A stretch of DNA of 7,999 nucleotides from DASQDN01 sp035630195 (GTDB lineage: Bacteria > Acidobacteriota > Terriglobia > Bryobacterales > Bryobacteraceae), in contig DASQLD010000024.1 of NCBI GenBank assembly GCA_035630195.1, positions 1-7,999 of the forward strand, in the 5' to 3' direction. Both the position numbers and the translations under genes were made by a program. The notes under the pieces are model-generated. The model saw nothing but the letters and a program-made list of their open reading frames with translations. It was not told where the DNA came from and made no database searches. Of this stretch, positions 1 through 7,316 are shown in pieces (position 1 is the first letter of the stretch; every line of letters begins with the position of its first letter).

Positions 1-1118
1 CGCGCTGGGACCTGCTGAATCAGGCTCACTACATGTGGGCGTCGGTGCAAACAGTACGGGGATGCGCAAAGCACTGCTCATTTTGTTCGGTATGGCGCAC
101 CGATGGCCAGCGTCCAAGACAACGGCCTTCCGACCCCGTGATCGAAGAAATTGTCGAACTACGTCGCCGTGGGTTCCGATTCATCGCCTTGGCTGATGAC
201 AATTTCTACCCGGTTTCGCTCACGGATATCAAGCTCGCTGAGCGGCAGAACAACGTGGGTCGGGTTGCCCAGCTAAAAGCGATTCGTGCTGAACGCTTCG
301 AACTGATGGAGCGTCTGGCCGAGTTGCCCAAGGATATGGTGTTCTTTACTCAGATCACCATGGAATCGGCAGAGGACCCCGAATTTCTGGATGCGATGCG
401 GAAGGCTCGGATCAAAGGAGCTCTCGTCGGTGTCGAGGCCGTAACCGCGGAGGGCTTAAAGGCCGTCTTCAAGGATTTTAATCTATCGGGTGAGAACCTG
501 GTGAACCGTCTCCGTCAATTCCAGGAACATGGTGTTCATGTCCTTGGATCGTTCATCTTCGGACTTCCGACAGATCGCGCAGACACGTTCAAGGCAACCG
601 AAGATCTCGCGTCTCGTTCGGGTCTGACGTTTGCTCAATTCGTGATGCTTACGCCGTTTTGCGGTACCGTCGATTTTGAGCGATGGGAGAAAGCCCAAGG
701 TCCGAATCCCCCATCCGTCGATGGTATTCCGATCACGCGTTACTGGTTGATACCGGCGGACCGGCGACCTAAGATGTTCATGCCACATCCGACGATGAGT
801 TCGGACGAAATGCGCGAACGAACGCAGGGAGTCTGGGACAACTTCTACAGTCTGCCGGCAGTCTGGAAGCGATCACGATGCACTCCGAACCTGAAAGCGC
901 GGCTTGCGTTCGTGTTTATTTCAAAACTGTACCGCCAGATGTATGCAAGCACAGGCATTGCGACGGATAGCGCACGAAGAGAACGAGCCAATCTCTGGGC
1001 TCGCCGGATCGCTCGGATGACAAGGCGGTTGTTTCAAGCTGAACCGATGCCTGAACTACAGGTTCCTCGGCAGTCCCCGGTCGCGCCGAGCCGCAATCCT
1101 CTGCAGGTACTGAACTAG
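1..1118 (+). CDS. Radical SAM protein, probably B12-binding type (5' partial)
   Basis: The reading frame is open to the left edge (first full codon at 3), so the gene starts outside the window; the ATG at 33 is internal. The signature RGCAKHCSFC (bases 57-86) gives the CxxxCxxC triad that binds the 4Fe-4S cluster cleaving S-adenosylmethionine; its codons are at 63, 75 and 84. Downstream come ALADDNF, a GVEAVT strand in place of the usual GIES, and GSFIFGLP, all typical of radical SAM barrels. The residues just before the cysteines (RWDLLNQAHY) resemble the linker in proteins with an N-terminal cobalamin-binding domain, so that domain probably lies upstream; this is inference. After the barrel is a basic tail (HPTMSS, WDNFYSLPAVWKR) like that of related B12/radical SAM proteins. 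The substrate cannot be read from the sequence; methylation or another radical modification of a lipid or secondary metabolite is possible. The family assignment is firm, the function unknown. Confidence 0.88.
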   Translation, partial: RWDLLNQAHYMWASVQTVRGCAKHCSFCSVWRTDGQRPRQRPSDPVIEEIVELRRRGFRFIALADDNFYPVSLTDIKLAERQNNVGRVAQLKAIRAERFELMERLAELPKDMVFFTQITMESAEDPEFLDAMRKARIKGALVGVEAVTAEGLKAVFKDFNLSGENLVNRLRQFQEHGVHVLGSFIFGLPTDRADTFKATEDLASRSGLTFAQFVMLTPFCGTVDFERWEKAQGPNPPSVDGIPITRYWLIPADRRPKMFMPHPTMSSDEMRERTQGVWDNFYSLPAVWKRSRCTPNLKARLAFVFISKLYRQMYASTGIATDSARRERANLWARRIARMTRRLFQAEPMPELQVPRQSPVAPSRNPLQVLN

Positions 1119-1131
1119 CCGTTGCCAGGCT

Positions 1132-1151
1132 GGGGTCACACTGGTGACCCC
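1132..1151. terminator. Perfect 8-bp hairpin/palindrome between genes
   Basis: GGGGTCAC and GTGACCCC are exact reverse complements around the 4-base loop ACTG. The stem starts 14 bases after the radical SAM stop codon and is followed by TTAT, not a real T-run. It could be a weak intrinsic terminator for that gene. It could also be an operator, since it lies 19-38 bases upstream of the TAGAAT box and so overlaps the expected -35 region. The sequence alone does not decide between these. Confidence 0.5.
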
Positions 1152-1169
1152 TTATCGTCCAAAATCAGT

Positions 1170-1175
1170 TAGAAT
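1170..1175 (+). promoter_or_regulatory. Candidate -10 box of the repeat-protein gene
   Basis: TAGAAT matches the bacterial -10 consensus TATAAT at five of six positions. Transcription from it would begin near 1182, about 12 bases ahead of the preferred ATG at 1195. No good -35 hexamer stands 16-18 bases upstream; the palindrome at 1132-1151 lies just beyond that distance and might bind an activator or repressor. This is inferred from the motif only. Confidence 0.35.
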
Positions 1176-1194
1176 GACCTCTGGGGGACCGCGA

Positions 1195-2694
1195 ATGGGC
1201 TTGCCACACTGGTCGGTTGCCGCGCTGGCTCTCTTCGCGGCGGCAATCATCGCGAGCGCCCAAGTCTATCCTCCCGGTCAATATCCACCCACAACATATC
1301 CTCCCGGGCAGTATCCACCGAACCAGTACCCCGGCGGCCAGTATCCGCCTGGTCAATATCCCCCTGGACAATATCCTCCGAATCAGGTGCCAGCAAGGCT
1401 TCCCGGAGGTGTAGGAGTCGGCATTCCTATCCCGGAAATTAAAATTCCGAAACGAGAGAAGTCCGAAAAGGACAAGAAGGCGGAAAAGACGAACGACAAA
1501 GAGATCAAGATCACTCTCAAGACGATTGATGGAACATTACGCGAGCTTAGAGAAAAGGACCTGATTCTGGAGACCGCGGAAAAAGGATTCTTGCGATTCC
1601 GCCTTCTGACGAAGACTCAGTTCCGGAGCAAAGAAGGTGAACCCGTTCGCGATTCCCTGCTCAAACCCGGAGACCAGCTACAGATCAACGTGAACCCCGA
1701 TGACGAGGAGACGGCGTTCCGAGTCATCCTGGTACGAAAGGGCACTCCGGCAGAGCTTGCGGCCGCTTCGAAGCCGGTAGACAGTGCAGCTATCAAAACG
1801 CCAGAAGGCTTGAGTCCGGACAAGCCAGAACTACAGCGCAAAGAGACCGCGTCGCCTGAGCCGGTCGAGGATGCTCCTCCGAAGCAACAACGCAAACCTG
1901 CCGTCGCCGAGGAGGAAAAGCGCACCGGCATCTATGAAGGCAAAACTGCGTCAGCCAATGAGAGTCTTTGGTTCGACAAGGGTGATGAAATCATAGAAGA
2001 GGCCCGCGAAGCTGCCGGTGAGTATTCCGATACCCTGCCCGATTTCGTAGTAAATCAATTCACGACCCGATACGCCAGTAATTCCCGTCCACCACAGTGG
2101 CAAGCGCTCGATGTTGTGTCGGCCGAAGTAGCTTGTGTGAAGGGGCAGGAGGAATACCGGAATGTCGCGATTAACGGCCGCTCTACGAAACGCGCAATCG
2201 AGAAGACCGGTTCCTGGTCGACCGGCGAGTTCGTAACGGTTCTGCAGGACGTGTTGTCGAGAATGACAAATGCCGCCTTCGTCAAACGAGGCGAAGATCG
2301 CATCGGTCAACGCAAAGCATTCGTCTACGATTACACGGTCAAGCAGCCGAACTCGCATTGGACGATTGTCGCCACCTCGGCATCGTACAGCCCCGCATAT
2401 CAAGGCGCAATTTGGATCGACAAGGAGACGCATCGCGTGTTGCGGGTTGAAATGCGTTCGCTGTCCCTCCCGTCTGACTTCCCATACGAGAAGGCGCAAC
2501 TAGTACTGGACTATGATTCCGTTCGAATCGACAACGGCATGTTCCTGCTCCCTGTTCACAGCGAAAACCTGCTCTGTGCACGGGATTCTGATCTCTGCAG
2601 CCGCAACGTAATCGACTTTCGGAACTACAGGAAATTTACAGCCGAATCGAACATTCAGTTCGAGCGCAAGCTTACTTCGTTGCCCACCCAATAA
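1195..2694 (+). CDS. Exported YPPxQ-repeat protein, acidobacterial type, unknown function
   Basis: Predicted length is 499 residues. Residues 1-22 form a signal peptide: a hydrophobic stretch (SVAALALFAAAIIASA) ending in ASA before Gln23, so the product is probably secreted or periplasmic. Residues 25-64 are eight pentapeptides of the form YPPxQ. A Lys/Glu-rich linker follows (about 83-104), then a small domain (about 102-175) with alternating beta-like strands and LLKPGD, resembling DUF5666-type folds. A Pro/Glu-rich linker leads to the C-terminal domain (about 258-495) with LPDF near 281, IWIDKETHRVLRVE and FLLPVHSE. I recognise this last part as recurrent in Acidobacteriota hypothetical proteins, perhaps with a lipoprotein-carrier (LolA/RseB-like) fold; that is low-confidence inference. 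Cysteines sit at 314, 461 and 468. The frame is open from a GTG at 1144 and has another ATG at 1174. I chose 1195 because GGGGGA (1183-1188) is well placed as a ribosome binding site, the hydrophobic segment follows at once, and the other starts fall in the hairpin or -10 box. Confidence 0.75.
   Translation: MGLPHWSVAALALFAAAIIASAQVYPPGQYPPTTYPPGQYPPNQYPGGQYPPGQYPPGQYPPNQVPARLPGGVGVGIPIPEIKIPKREKSEKDKKAEKTNDKEIKITLKTIDGTLRELREKDLILETAEKGFLRFRLLTKTQFRSKEGEPVRDSLLKPGDQLQINVNPDDEETAFRVILVRKGTPAELAAASKPVDSAAIKTPEGLSPDKPELQRKETASPEPVEDAPPKQQRKPAVAEEEKRTGIYEGKTASANESLWFDKGDEIIEEAREAAGEYSDTLPDFVVNQFTTRYASNSRPPQWQALDVVSAEVACVKGQEEYRNVAINGRSTKRAIEKTGSWSTGEFVTVLQDVLSRMTNAAFVKRGEDRIGQRKAFVYDYTVKQPNSHWTIVATSASYSPAYQGAIWIDKETHRVLRVEMRSLSLPSDFPYEKAQLVLDYDSVRIDNGMFLLPVHSENLLCARDSDLCSRNVIDFRNYRKFTAESNIQFERKLTSLPTQ
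1267..1386 (+). repeat. Eight in-frame 15-bp repeats encoding YPPxQ
   Basis: The 120 bases contain exactly eight 15-base units. They encode YPPGQ, YPPTT, YPPGQ, YPPNQ, YPGGQ, YPPGQ, YPPGQ and YPPNQ. Third codon positions vary between units (CCT, CCC, CCG and CCA for Pro; CAA and CAG for Gln), so the peptide is more conserved than the DNA. This suggests selection on the protein repeat and not a very recent slippage expansion. Tyr/Pro/Gln repeats are usually flexible, extended surface segments; a role as spacer or in surface adhesion is inference. Confidence 0.9.
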
Positions 2695-2777
2695 GAAACA
2701 TTGGGATGGCGACAAGCGACCCCGGGTATTCCTTCTCGGTGCCGCTCTACCTCCGCGATGGCGCGATAGGCCACGAT

Positions 2778-2809
2778 CTGGGCGGTCTCTCGATAACAAA
2801 ACCGTCCAG
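2778..2809 (+). terminator. Hairpin downstream of the repeat-protein gene
   Basis: CTGGGCGGT (2778-2786) pairs with ACCGTCCAG (2801-2809) over nine positions with one G-U wobble and a 14-base loop. It lies about 80 bases after the stop codon at 2694. No T-run follows, so it is not a standard Rho-independent terminator; it may protect the 3' end of the transcript or be fortuitous. Confidence 0.3.
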
Positions 2810-2904
2810 GCGAAACCTACCCTACGTAATCGCTTCTAACGGTAAGGCACTCCTCAGGAATAGCCTTCTCAAACGAAGACTGGTAGCCAATTCTGCATGC
2901 TAAG

Positions 2905-2930
2905 ACTTGTAATGTATTTTATAAATGATT
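2905..2930 (+). promoter_or_regulatory. AT-rich patch, candidate promoter of the KaiC operon
   Basis: This stretch is strongly AT-rich against a GC-rich background and contains TATAAA at 2920-2925, a good -10 match. Transcription would start near 2932 and leave an untranslated leader of about 115 bases before the ATG at 3047. No matching -35 box is visible, so the assignment rests on base composition and one hexamer. Confidence 0.3.
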
Positions 2931-3046
2931 TGGGCGGCGACATGGCCTTGTTTCGCATATCTCCTTCGTGGTCTGCGACCAATCCCAAACGCTTCGATAT
3001 TCGGATTAACGGCTACGCTATGGCGGTTAGAGAGGGCAACATTTAG

Positions 3047-4570
3047 ATGGCTAGCGGCTTCGCTGACGATGAGTTCGCTTCGGAATTGCTTTCGAGTGGC
3101 ATTTCAGGACTTAATGACGTGCTCGCGGGCGGGCTGCCCGCTGGCCATCTCTATCTCATAGACGGAGATCCCGGCACGGGCAAGACAACCCTTGGTATCC
3201 AATTTCTGCTCGAGGGTGTTTCTCAGCAACAACCGGGCCTGTACATAACGCTTTCGGAATCGGAAAAAGAGCTTAGGCAAGTGGCCCGTTCCCACGGCTG
3301 GAACCTATCGGGGATTGACATTTTCGAGTTGCTTCCGATGGAGGACAGCTTAAAAGCAGAGGAGCAGTACACTATCCTTTACCCCGGTGAGGTAGAGCTG
3401 CCGGCCACCATAAAGGCCATTCTGAAGCGTATTGAAGAAAGCGATCCAAAGCGGATTGTTTTCGATTCACTCTCTGAGCTTCGATTGCTTGCTCGAGAGC
3501 CTTTGCGGTTCCGTAGACAACTCCTTGCTCTCAGACAGTACTTTGCGAACCGGGAGTGCACGGTCCTCTTACTCGACGACCATACGGGCGGCGCTGACGA
3601 GAGAGACCTCCAAAGTATTGTTCACGGAGTCATCCGTCTGGAAAATCTCCCCCGCGACTACGGCACGAAGCGCAGAAGGCTTGAGATAGTAAAACTACGC
3701 GGTGTCCAGGTTCGCGAAGGCTATCACGACTACAACATTCGCACCGGAGGCTTGGAGGTTTATCCGCGACTTGTTGCGACAGAGCATAAACGCAGCTTCT
3801 CCTCGGGCCTTGCCGTGAGCGGCCTCCAGGAGCTCGATGCGCTTTTGGGGGGAGGTCTCAATAGAGGCACAAGCACCCTTCTCATGGGTCCTGCCGGGGC
3901 CGGGAAGAGCACAATTGCGCTCCGCTACGCTGCAACCGCAGCGGAACGGGGAGAGTACGCATACTTCGTCACCTTCGACGAAGGTTTACCGACCTTGCTC
4001 GAACGAGCTGAGGGACTGAGTATACCTGTCCCAAAGCTTCTCGAATCTGGTCGACTGCAAATTGAGATTGTGGACCCTGTTGAGCTTTCTCCGGGACACT
4101 TCGTTTCCCGTGTTCGGGCTGAAGTCCAAAATAACCATGCGAGCCTCGTTGTCATTGATAGCCTGAACGGTCTCCTCGCAGCGATGCCCGGTGAGCATTA
4201 CCTCACTATTCAGCTTCATGAACTTCTAGCTTTCCTGAGTAATCAGGGAACAACCACCATTCTGGTGATGGCCCAATACGGGATTTTGGGTCAGAGCGTG
4301 GCGAGTCCTGTGGATGTTAGCTATTTGGCCGATTCCATCATGCTCCTTCGTTACTTTGAAGCGATGGGTGAGGTGCGCCAGGCAATCTCCGTCGTTAAAA
4401 AACGCAGCGGAAAACACGAGCGGACGATCCGAGAATTACAGCTAGGGCCAGATACGATTCGCGTCGGAAGACCCTTGACGGAGTTCCAAGGTGTACTTTC
4501 AGGTGTGCCCAGTTATGTAGGCAAACGAGGTCCGCTGATGCAAGGGACGGATGATGAGTCCAAGTCCTAG
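3047..4570 (+). CDS. KaiC-family double-domain ATPase
   Basis: At 507 residues this is close to cyanobacterial KaiC (519) and has the same duplicated RecA-like layout. Domain I has Walker A GDPGTGKTT at 40-48 and Walker B IVFDS ending at 141. Domain II has Walker A GPAGAGKST at 281-289 and Walker B VVIDS ending at 372. By eye, the paired catalytic glutamates of KaiC read SE (70-71) in domain I and DE (311-312) in domain II. Around the KaiC autophosphorylation pair Ser431/Thr432 the protein reads DVSYLADSI, which keeps Ser (425) but has Tyr (426) in place of Thr. The C-terminus keeps a KaiC-like FQGVLSGVPS, then a short tail. The ATG follows an in-frame TAG directly, so it is the first possible start; AGAGGG lies 10 bases upstream. 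The gene overlaps the histidine kinase downstream. Family knowledge suggests a hexameric ATPase with possible autokinase activity. No kaiA or kaiB is in the window, so a clock role is unproven and I give no gene symbol. Confidence 0.93.
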   Translation: MASGFADDEFASELLSSGISGLNDVLAGGLPAGHLYLIDGDPGTGKTTLGIQFLLEGVSQQQPGLYITLSESEKELRQVARSHGWNLSGIDIFELLPMEDSLKAEEQYTILYPGEVELPATIKAILKRIEESDPKRIVFDSLSELRLLAREPLRFRRQLLALRQYFANRECTVLLLDDHTGGADERDLQSIVHGVIRLENLPRDYGTKRRRLEIVKLRGVQVREGYHDYNIRTGGLEVYPRLVATEHKRSFSSGLAVSGLQELDALLGGGLNRGTSTLLMGPAGAGKSTIALRYAATAAERGEYAYFVTFDEGLPTLLERAEGLSIPVPKLLESGRLQIEIVDPVELSPGHFVSRVRAEVQNNHASLVVIDSLNGLLAAMPGEHYLTIQLHELLAFLSNQGTTTILVMAQYGILGQSVASPVDVSYLADSIMLLRYFEAMGEVRQAISVVKKRSGKHERTIRELQLGPDTIRVGRPLTEFQGVLSGVPSYVGKRGPLMQGTDDESKS

Positions 4571-7316
4571 TTTGGAGCGCGATTCTTTAATCCTGATCCA
4601 CGCTCCTGTTGGCCGCGACGGGCAACTCCTGCACGATCTCTTCCACCGCGCGAAACTCCAATCGATAGTCTGCTCAAGTATCGATCAGCTCTGCAGGGAA
4701 ATAGAACTCGGAGTAGGCGCCCTCTTCATCACAGAGGAAGCGCTACAGTCACACGCAGTAGAACGTCTTTCTGAAGTGCTGCGAAAACAGAGCGCATGGT
4801 CGGACCTTCCCTTGGTGGTTCTCACCGTCGGTGGTGAACCTACCGTCGCGAGTCGAGAAAGACTTTCTAGTCTTGAACCTCTGGGCGATCTGACTCTTCT
4901 TGAACGCCCGCTCCGCTCCGATACTATTGTGAGCGCCGCGCATACAGCCGTTCGCGCCCGATTAAAACAATATGAAATAAGACGGCGTGACGCAGAACTG
5001 CAACTGGTCACCGACAATGTGCCTGTTCTAATTTCCTACATTGATGCCGAACAGGTCTACCGGCGCGTTAATAGAACGTACTTCGAATGGTTCGGACAGC
5101 CTCCCGAAGCCATCGTGGGTCGCACAATCGAAGCAGTGGGCGGGGAGCCCCATTACTCGAACGCTCAACCCTATATTGCGCGTGTGCTTGCTGGTGAGCG
5201 TGTCAGCTTTGAGTCGCAGATCTGGGACAAAGATCGCCAGCCGCGTTACGTCAGTGTTTCCTACGCTCCAGATGTGGCGCCAACCGGAGCTGTCCGCGGG
5301 TTTGTCGCTCTGGTGCAGGACATAACCGAGAGAAAATGGAGTGAGCGTCGTAATGCCTTTCTCGTGCAGCTCGACGACGCCACTCGACCATTGACTGACC
5401 CAGCCGCGATTACCCAGAGCGCTGCTCGGCTGCTGGGTGAATGGCTCGATGTCAATCGTTGCGCCTATGCCGATGTCGAGGAGGACGAAGACACATTTAA
5501 TCTAACCGGGGACTACAACCGAGGGGTACCGAGCATCGTCGGGCGATATAAGTTCGCACAGTTCGGTGAAGAATGCCTTCGACTAATGCGCGCCGGCCAG
5601 CCATACGTTGTCGAGGATTCAGAAATCGATTCGCGCGTCACCGATGTACGGGAATCCTATCGGAGCACTTTGATCCGGTCCGTAATCTGTGTCTCTCTCC
5701 AAAAACAAGGACGGTTCGTAGCCGCCATGGCGGTGCATCAAGTCACGCCGAGGCGCTGGCAACCGGATGAAATCGAACTCGTCCAGCAGGTGGCAAACCG
5801 CTGCTGGGAATCGATCGAACGGGCGCGGGTGGTGCGGGAGTTGCAATCGAGTGAGCAGCAGTTCCGCACTCTCGCAAACACCATTCCGAATCTCGCCTGG
5901 ATGGCTTACCCCGATGGGCACATCTTTTGGTATAACCAGCGCTGGTACAGCTATACCGGCTCCACTGCGGAAGCGATGGCAGGATGGGGCTGGCAGAGTG
6001 TGCATCATCCGGAGGTGCTTCCCAAAGTAATGGAACGCTGGAATCGTTCTCTTGAGAGTGGTGAGCCCTTCGAAATGGTATTCCCGCTAAAGGGCGTGGA
6101 GGGTGTATTTCGGGAGTTTCTGACACGTGTCGAGCCGGTTAGGGACGCGCGTGGCGCCGTTTTACGTTGGTTCGGCACAAACACAGACATCGCAGCGCAA
6201 AAGCGAGCTGAGAACGCCCTGCGAGAAGGCCAGCAGCAACTTCGCATTGCTCTGGAAACTGCGAAACTCGGATCATGGAGCCTCGATTTAGAGGCGAACA
6301 GCCTGGAGTGTTCGCCTCAATGTTACGAGAATTTCGGCTTGACGGAAGGCGACGCTTTCACATACCAGATCCTTCTTGAGATGATCCATCCCGACGATAG
6401 GCCTCGAATGCAGCAAGCCGTCGAGGACGCTATTCGAGATCGTGCTGACTACAATGCTGAGTATCGGATAATCCGTCCCGATGGAATAACAGGATGGATT
6501 GTGGCGAGCGGCAGAGCGCTTTATACCGAAAACGGCGAACCCTACCGCATGGTGGGAGTAACTCTGGACATTTCAGAACGTAAGCGAGCAGAAGAAGAAC
6601 TTCGGCGGTCAAACGATGAGCTGACAAAGGCTAATAAATATCTCGAAGAGTTCGCGTATGTAGCGAGTCATGACCTGCAGGAGCCGCTCCGCATGGTCAA
6701 TAGCTATTCTCAACTTCTTGTCAAGCGGCTCGGACCGCAGGAAAGCGCGGACCTTCAGAAGTATGTCAACTACATCCGCACCGGAGTGCGGAGGATGGAA
6801 GATCTTATTCGCGACCTCCTCACGTACTCCCGCACTGCCTACGCCGATGAGGACACGCCGGCCCACGCAGCGGACTTGAACTCCGCTCTGAAGCAAGCGC
6901 TCGATCTTGTTGATAGCCGAATGCACGACAGCCAAGCTGTCGTCACTGCCGAATCGCTGCCCATCGTTGCCGGCGATGAGGGACAGCTCTCCCATGTGTT
7001 TCAAAACCTTCTCTCAAACGCATTGAAATACCGAAATCCGAATGCGCCTCCTCGTATTCATATCGGCGCCCAACGACGAAATAGTCACTGGGTAATCAGT
7101 GTCAGCGACAATGGTATCGGTTTCGAACAAGACCAAGCTGAAAGAATCTTTGGCCTATTCAAGCGCCTGCATCGCGACGACGAGTATCCTGGAACAGGTC
7201 TGGGATTGGCAATCTGCAAGCGCATTGTAGAACGCTATCACGGACGAATGTGGGCTGAATCCAAAGAGGGCGTCGGCTCTACATTCTTCTTCTCACTGCC
7301 GGGAGTTTTCTCATGA
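4551..7316 (+). CDS. Multi-sensor histidine kinase: pseudo-receiver, PAS, GAF, PAS, PAS, HisKA, HATPase
   Basis: This is a soluble 921-residue kinase with no membrane segment. In order: a receiver-like domain (about 12-136) with TEE (61-63) where the phosphoacceptor Asp is expected; PAS1 (about 148-262, ending DITERK); GAF (about 268-425); PAS2 (about 433-553); PAS3 (about 560-680, ending DISERKRAEEE); a helical linker; a HisKA dimerisation domain with ASHDLQEP, phosphoacceptor His707; and an ATPase domain with N-box QNLLSNALKY (818-827), G1 DNGIG (853-857) and G2 GTGLGLA (881-887). All catalytic motifs look intact. The HisKA type (FAYVASHDLQEPLR) resembles Cph1-like kinases that signal to Rcp1-like receivers, which fits the next gene. 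The start overlaps the KaiC gene by 20 bases; a second ATG at 4554 is better spaced from AGGGA (4543-4547) and may be the real start, shortening the product by one residue. The stimulus cannot be read from the sequence. An input from the KaiC protein through the pseudo-receiver is inference. Confidence 0.94.
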   Translation: MMSPSPSLERDSLILIHAPVGRDGQLLHDLFHRAKLQSIVCSSIDQLCREIELGVGALFITEEALQSHAVERLSEVLRKQSAWSDLPLVVLTVGGEPTVASRERLSSLEPLGDLTLLERPLRSDTIVSAAHTAVRARLKQYEIRRRDAELQLVTDNVPVLISYIDAEQVYRRVNRTYFEWFGQPPEAIVGRTIEAVGGEPHYSNAQPYIARVLAGERVSFESQIWDKDRQPRYVSVSYAPDVAPTGAVRGFVALVQDITERKWSERRNAFLVQLDDATRPLTDPAAITQSAARLLGEWLDVNRCAYADVEEDEDTFNLTGDYNRGVPSIVGRYKFAQFGEECLRLMRAGQPYVVEDSEIDSRVTDVRESYRSTLIRSVICVSLQKQGRFVAAMAVHQVTPRRWQPDEIELVQQVANRCWESIERARVVRELQSSEQQFRTLANTIPNLAWMAYPDGHIFWYNQRWYSYTGSTAEAMAGWGWQSVHHPEVLPKVMERWNRSLESGEPFEMVFPLKGVEGVFREFLTRVEPVRDARGAVLRWFGTNTDIAAQKRAENALREGQQQLRIALETAKLGSWSLDLEANSLECSPQCYENFGLTEGDAFTYQILLEMIHPDDRPRMQQAVEDAIRDRADYNAEYRIIRPDGITGWIVASGRALYTENGEPYRMVGVTLDISERKRAEEELRRSNDELTKANKYLEEFAYVASHDLQEPLRMVNSYSQLLVKRLGPQESADLQKYVNYIRTGVRRMEDLIRDLLTYSRTAYADEDTPAHAADLNSALKQALDLVDSRMHDSQAVVTAESLPIVAGDEGQLSHVFQNLLSNALKYRNPNAPPRIHIGAQRRNSHWVISVSDNGIGFEQDQAERIFGLFKRLHRDDEYPGTGLGLAICKRIVERYHGRMWAESKEGVGSTFFFSLPGVFS

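Larger units (their letters stand above)
2695..3046. other. Intergenic region of 352 bases with no convincing gene
   Basis: This spacer separates the repeat-protein gene from the KaiC operon and should carry the operon's promoter. The two open frames in it on the + strand (2706-2903 and 2925-3161) lack recognisable domains, and the second runs out of frame into the KaiC gene. What can be seen is a stable hairpin (2778-2809), an AT-rich patch (2905-2930) and a purine-rich ribosome binding site AGAGGG (3031-3036). I see no tRNA, riboswitch or insertion-sequence end. Confidence 0.6.

Noticed and set aside
1951..2499. Open frame of 182 codons on the - strand
   Set aside because: It lies fully inside the repeat-protein gene, and its translation has no recognisable motif; it is an antisense shadow.
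2706..2903. Small + strand open frame (65 codons) in the spacer
   Set aside because: No ribosome binding site, no domain, and it spans the hairpin at 2778-2809; a real small protein cannot be excluded but is not supported.
2925..3161. Open frame (78 codons) running into the start of the KaiC gene
   Set aside because: It is in another frame than the Walker A motif and shows no family features; KaiC starts cleanly at 3047.
5358..5826. GAF domain as a phytochrome bilin-binding domain, suggested by the Rcp1-like partner
   Set aside because: I do not see the Cys-His bilin attachment motif or a PHY domain; the architecture is PAS-GAF-PAS-PAS.
5619..6126. Two overlapping - strand open frames of about 128 codons
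   Set aside because: Both are antisense to the GAF and PAS2 parts of the kinase and look like composition-driven shadows.
6609..7004. Open frame of 131 codons on the - strand within the kinase gene
   Set aside because: The + strand here encodes the HisKA domain with His707; the antisense frame has no family features.
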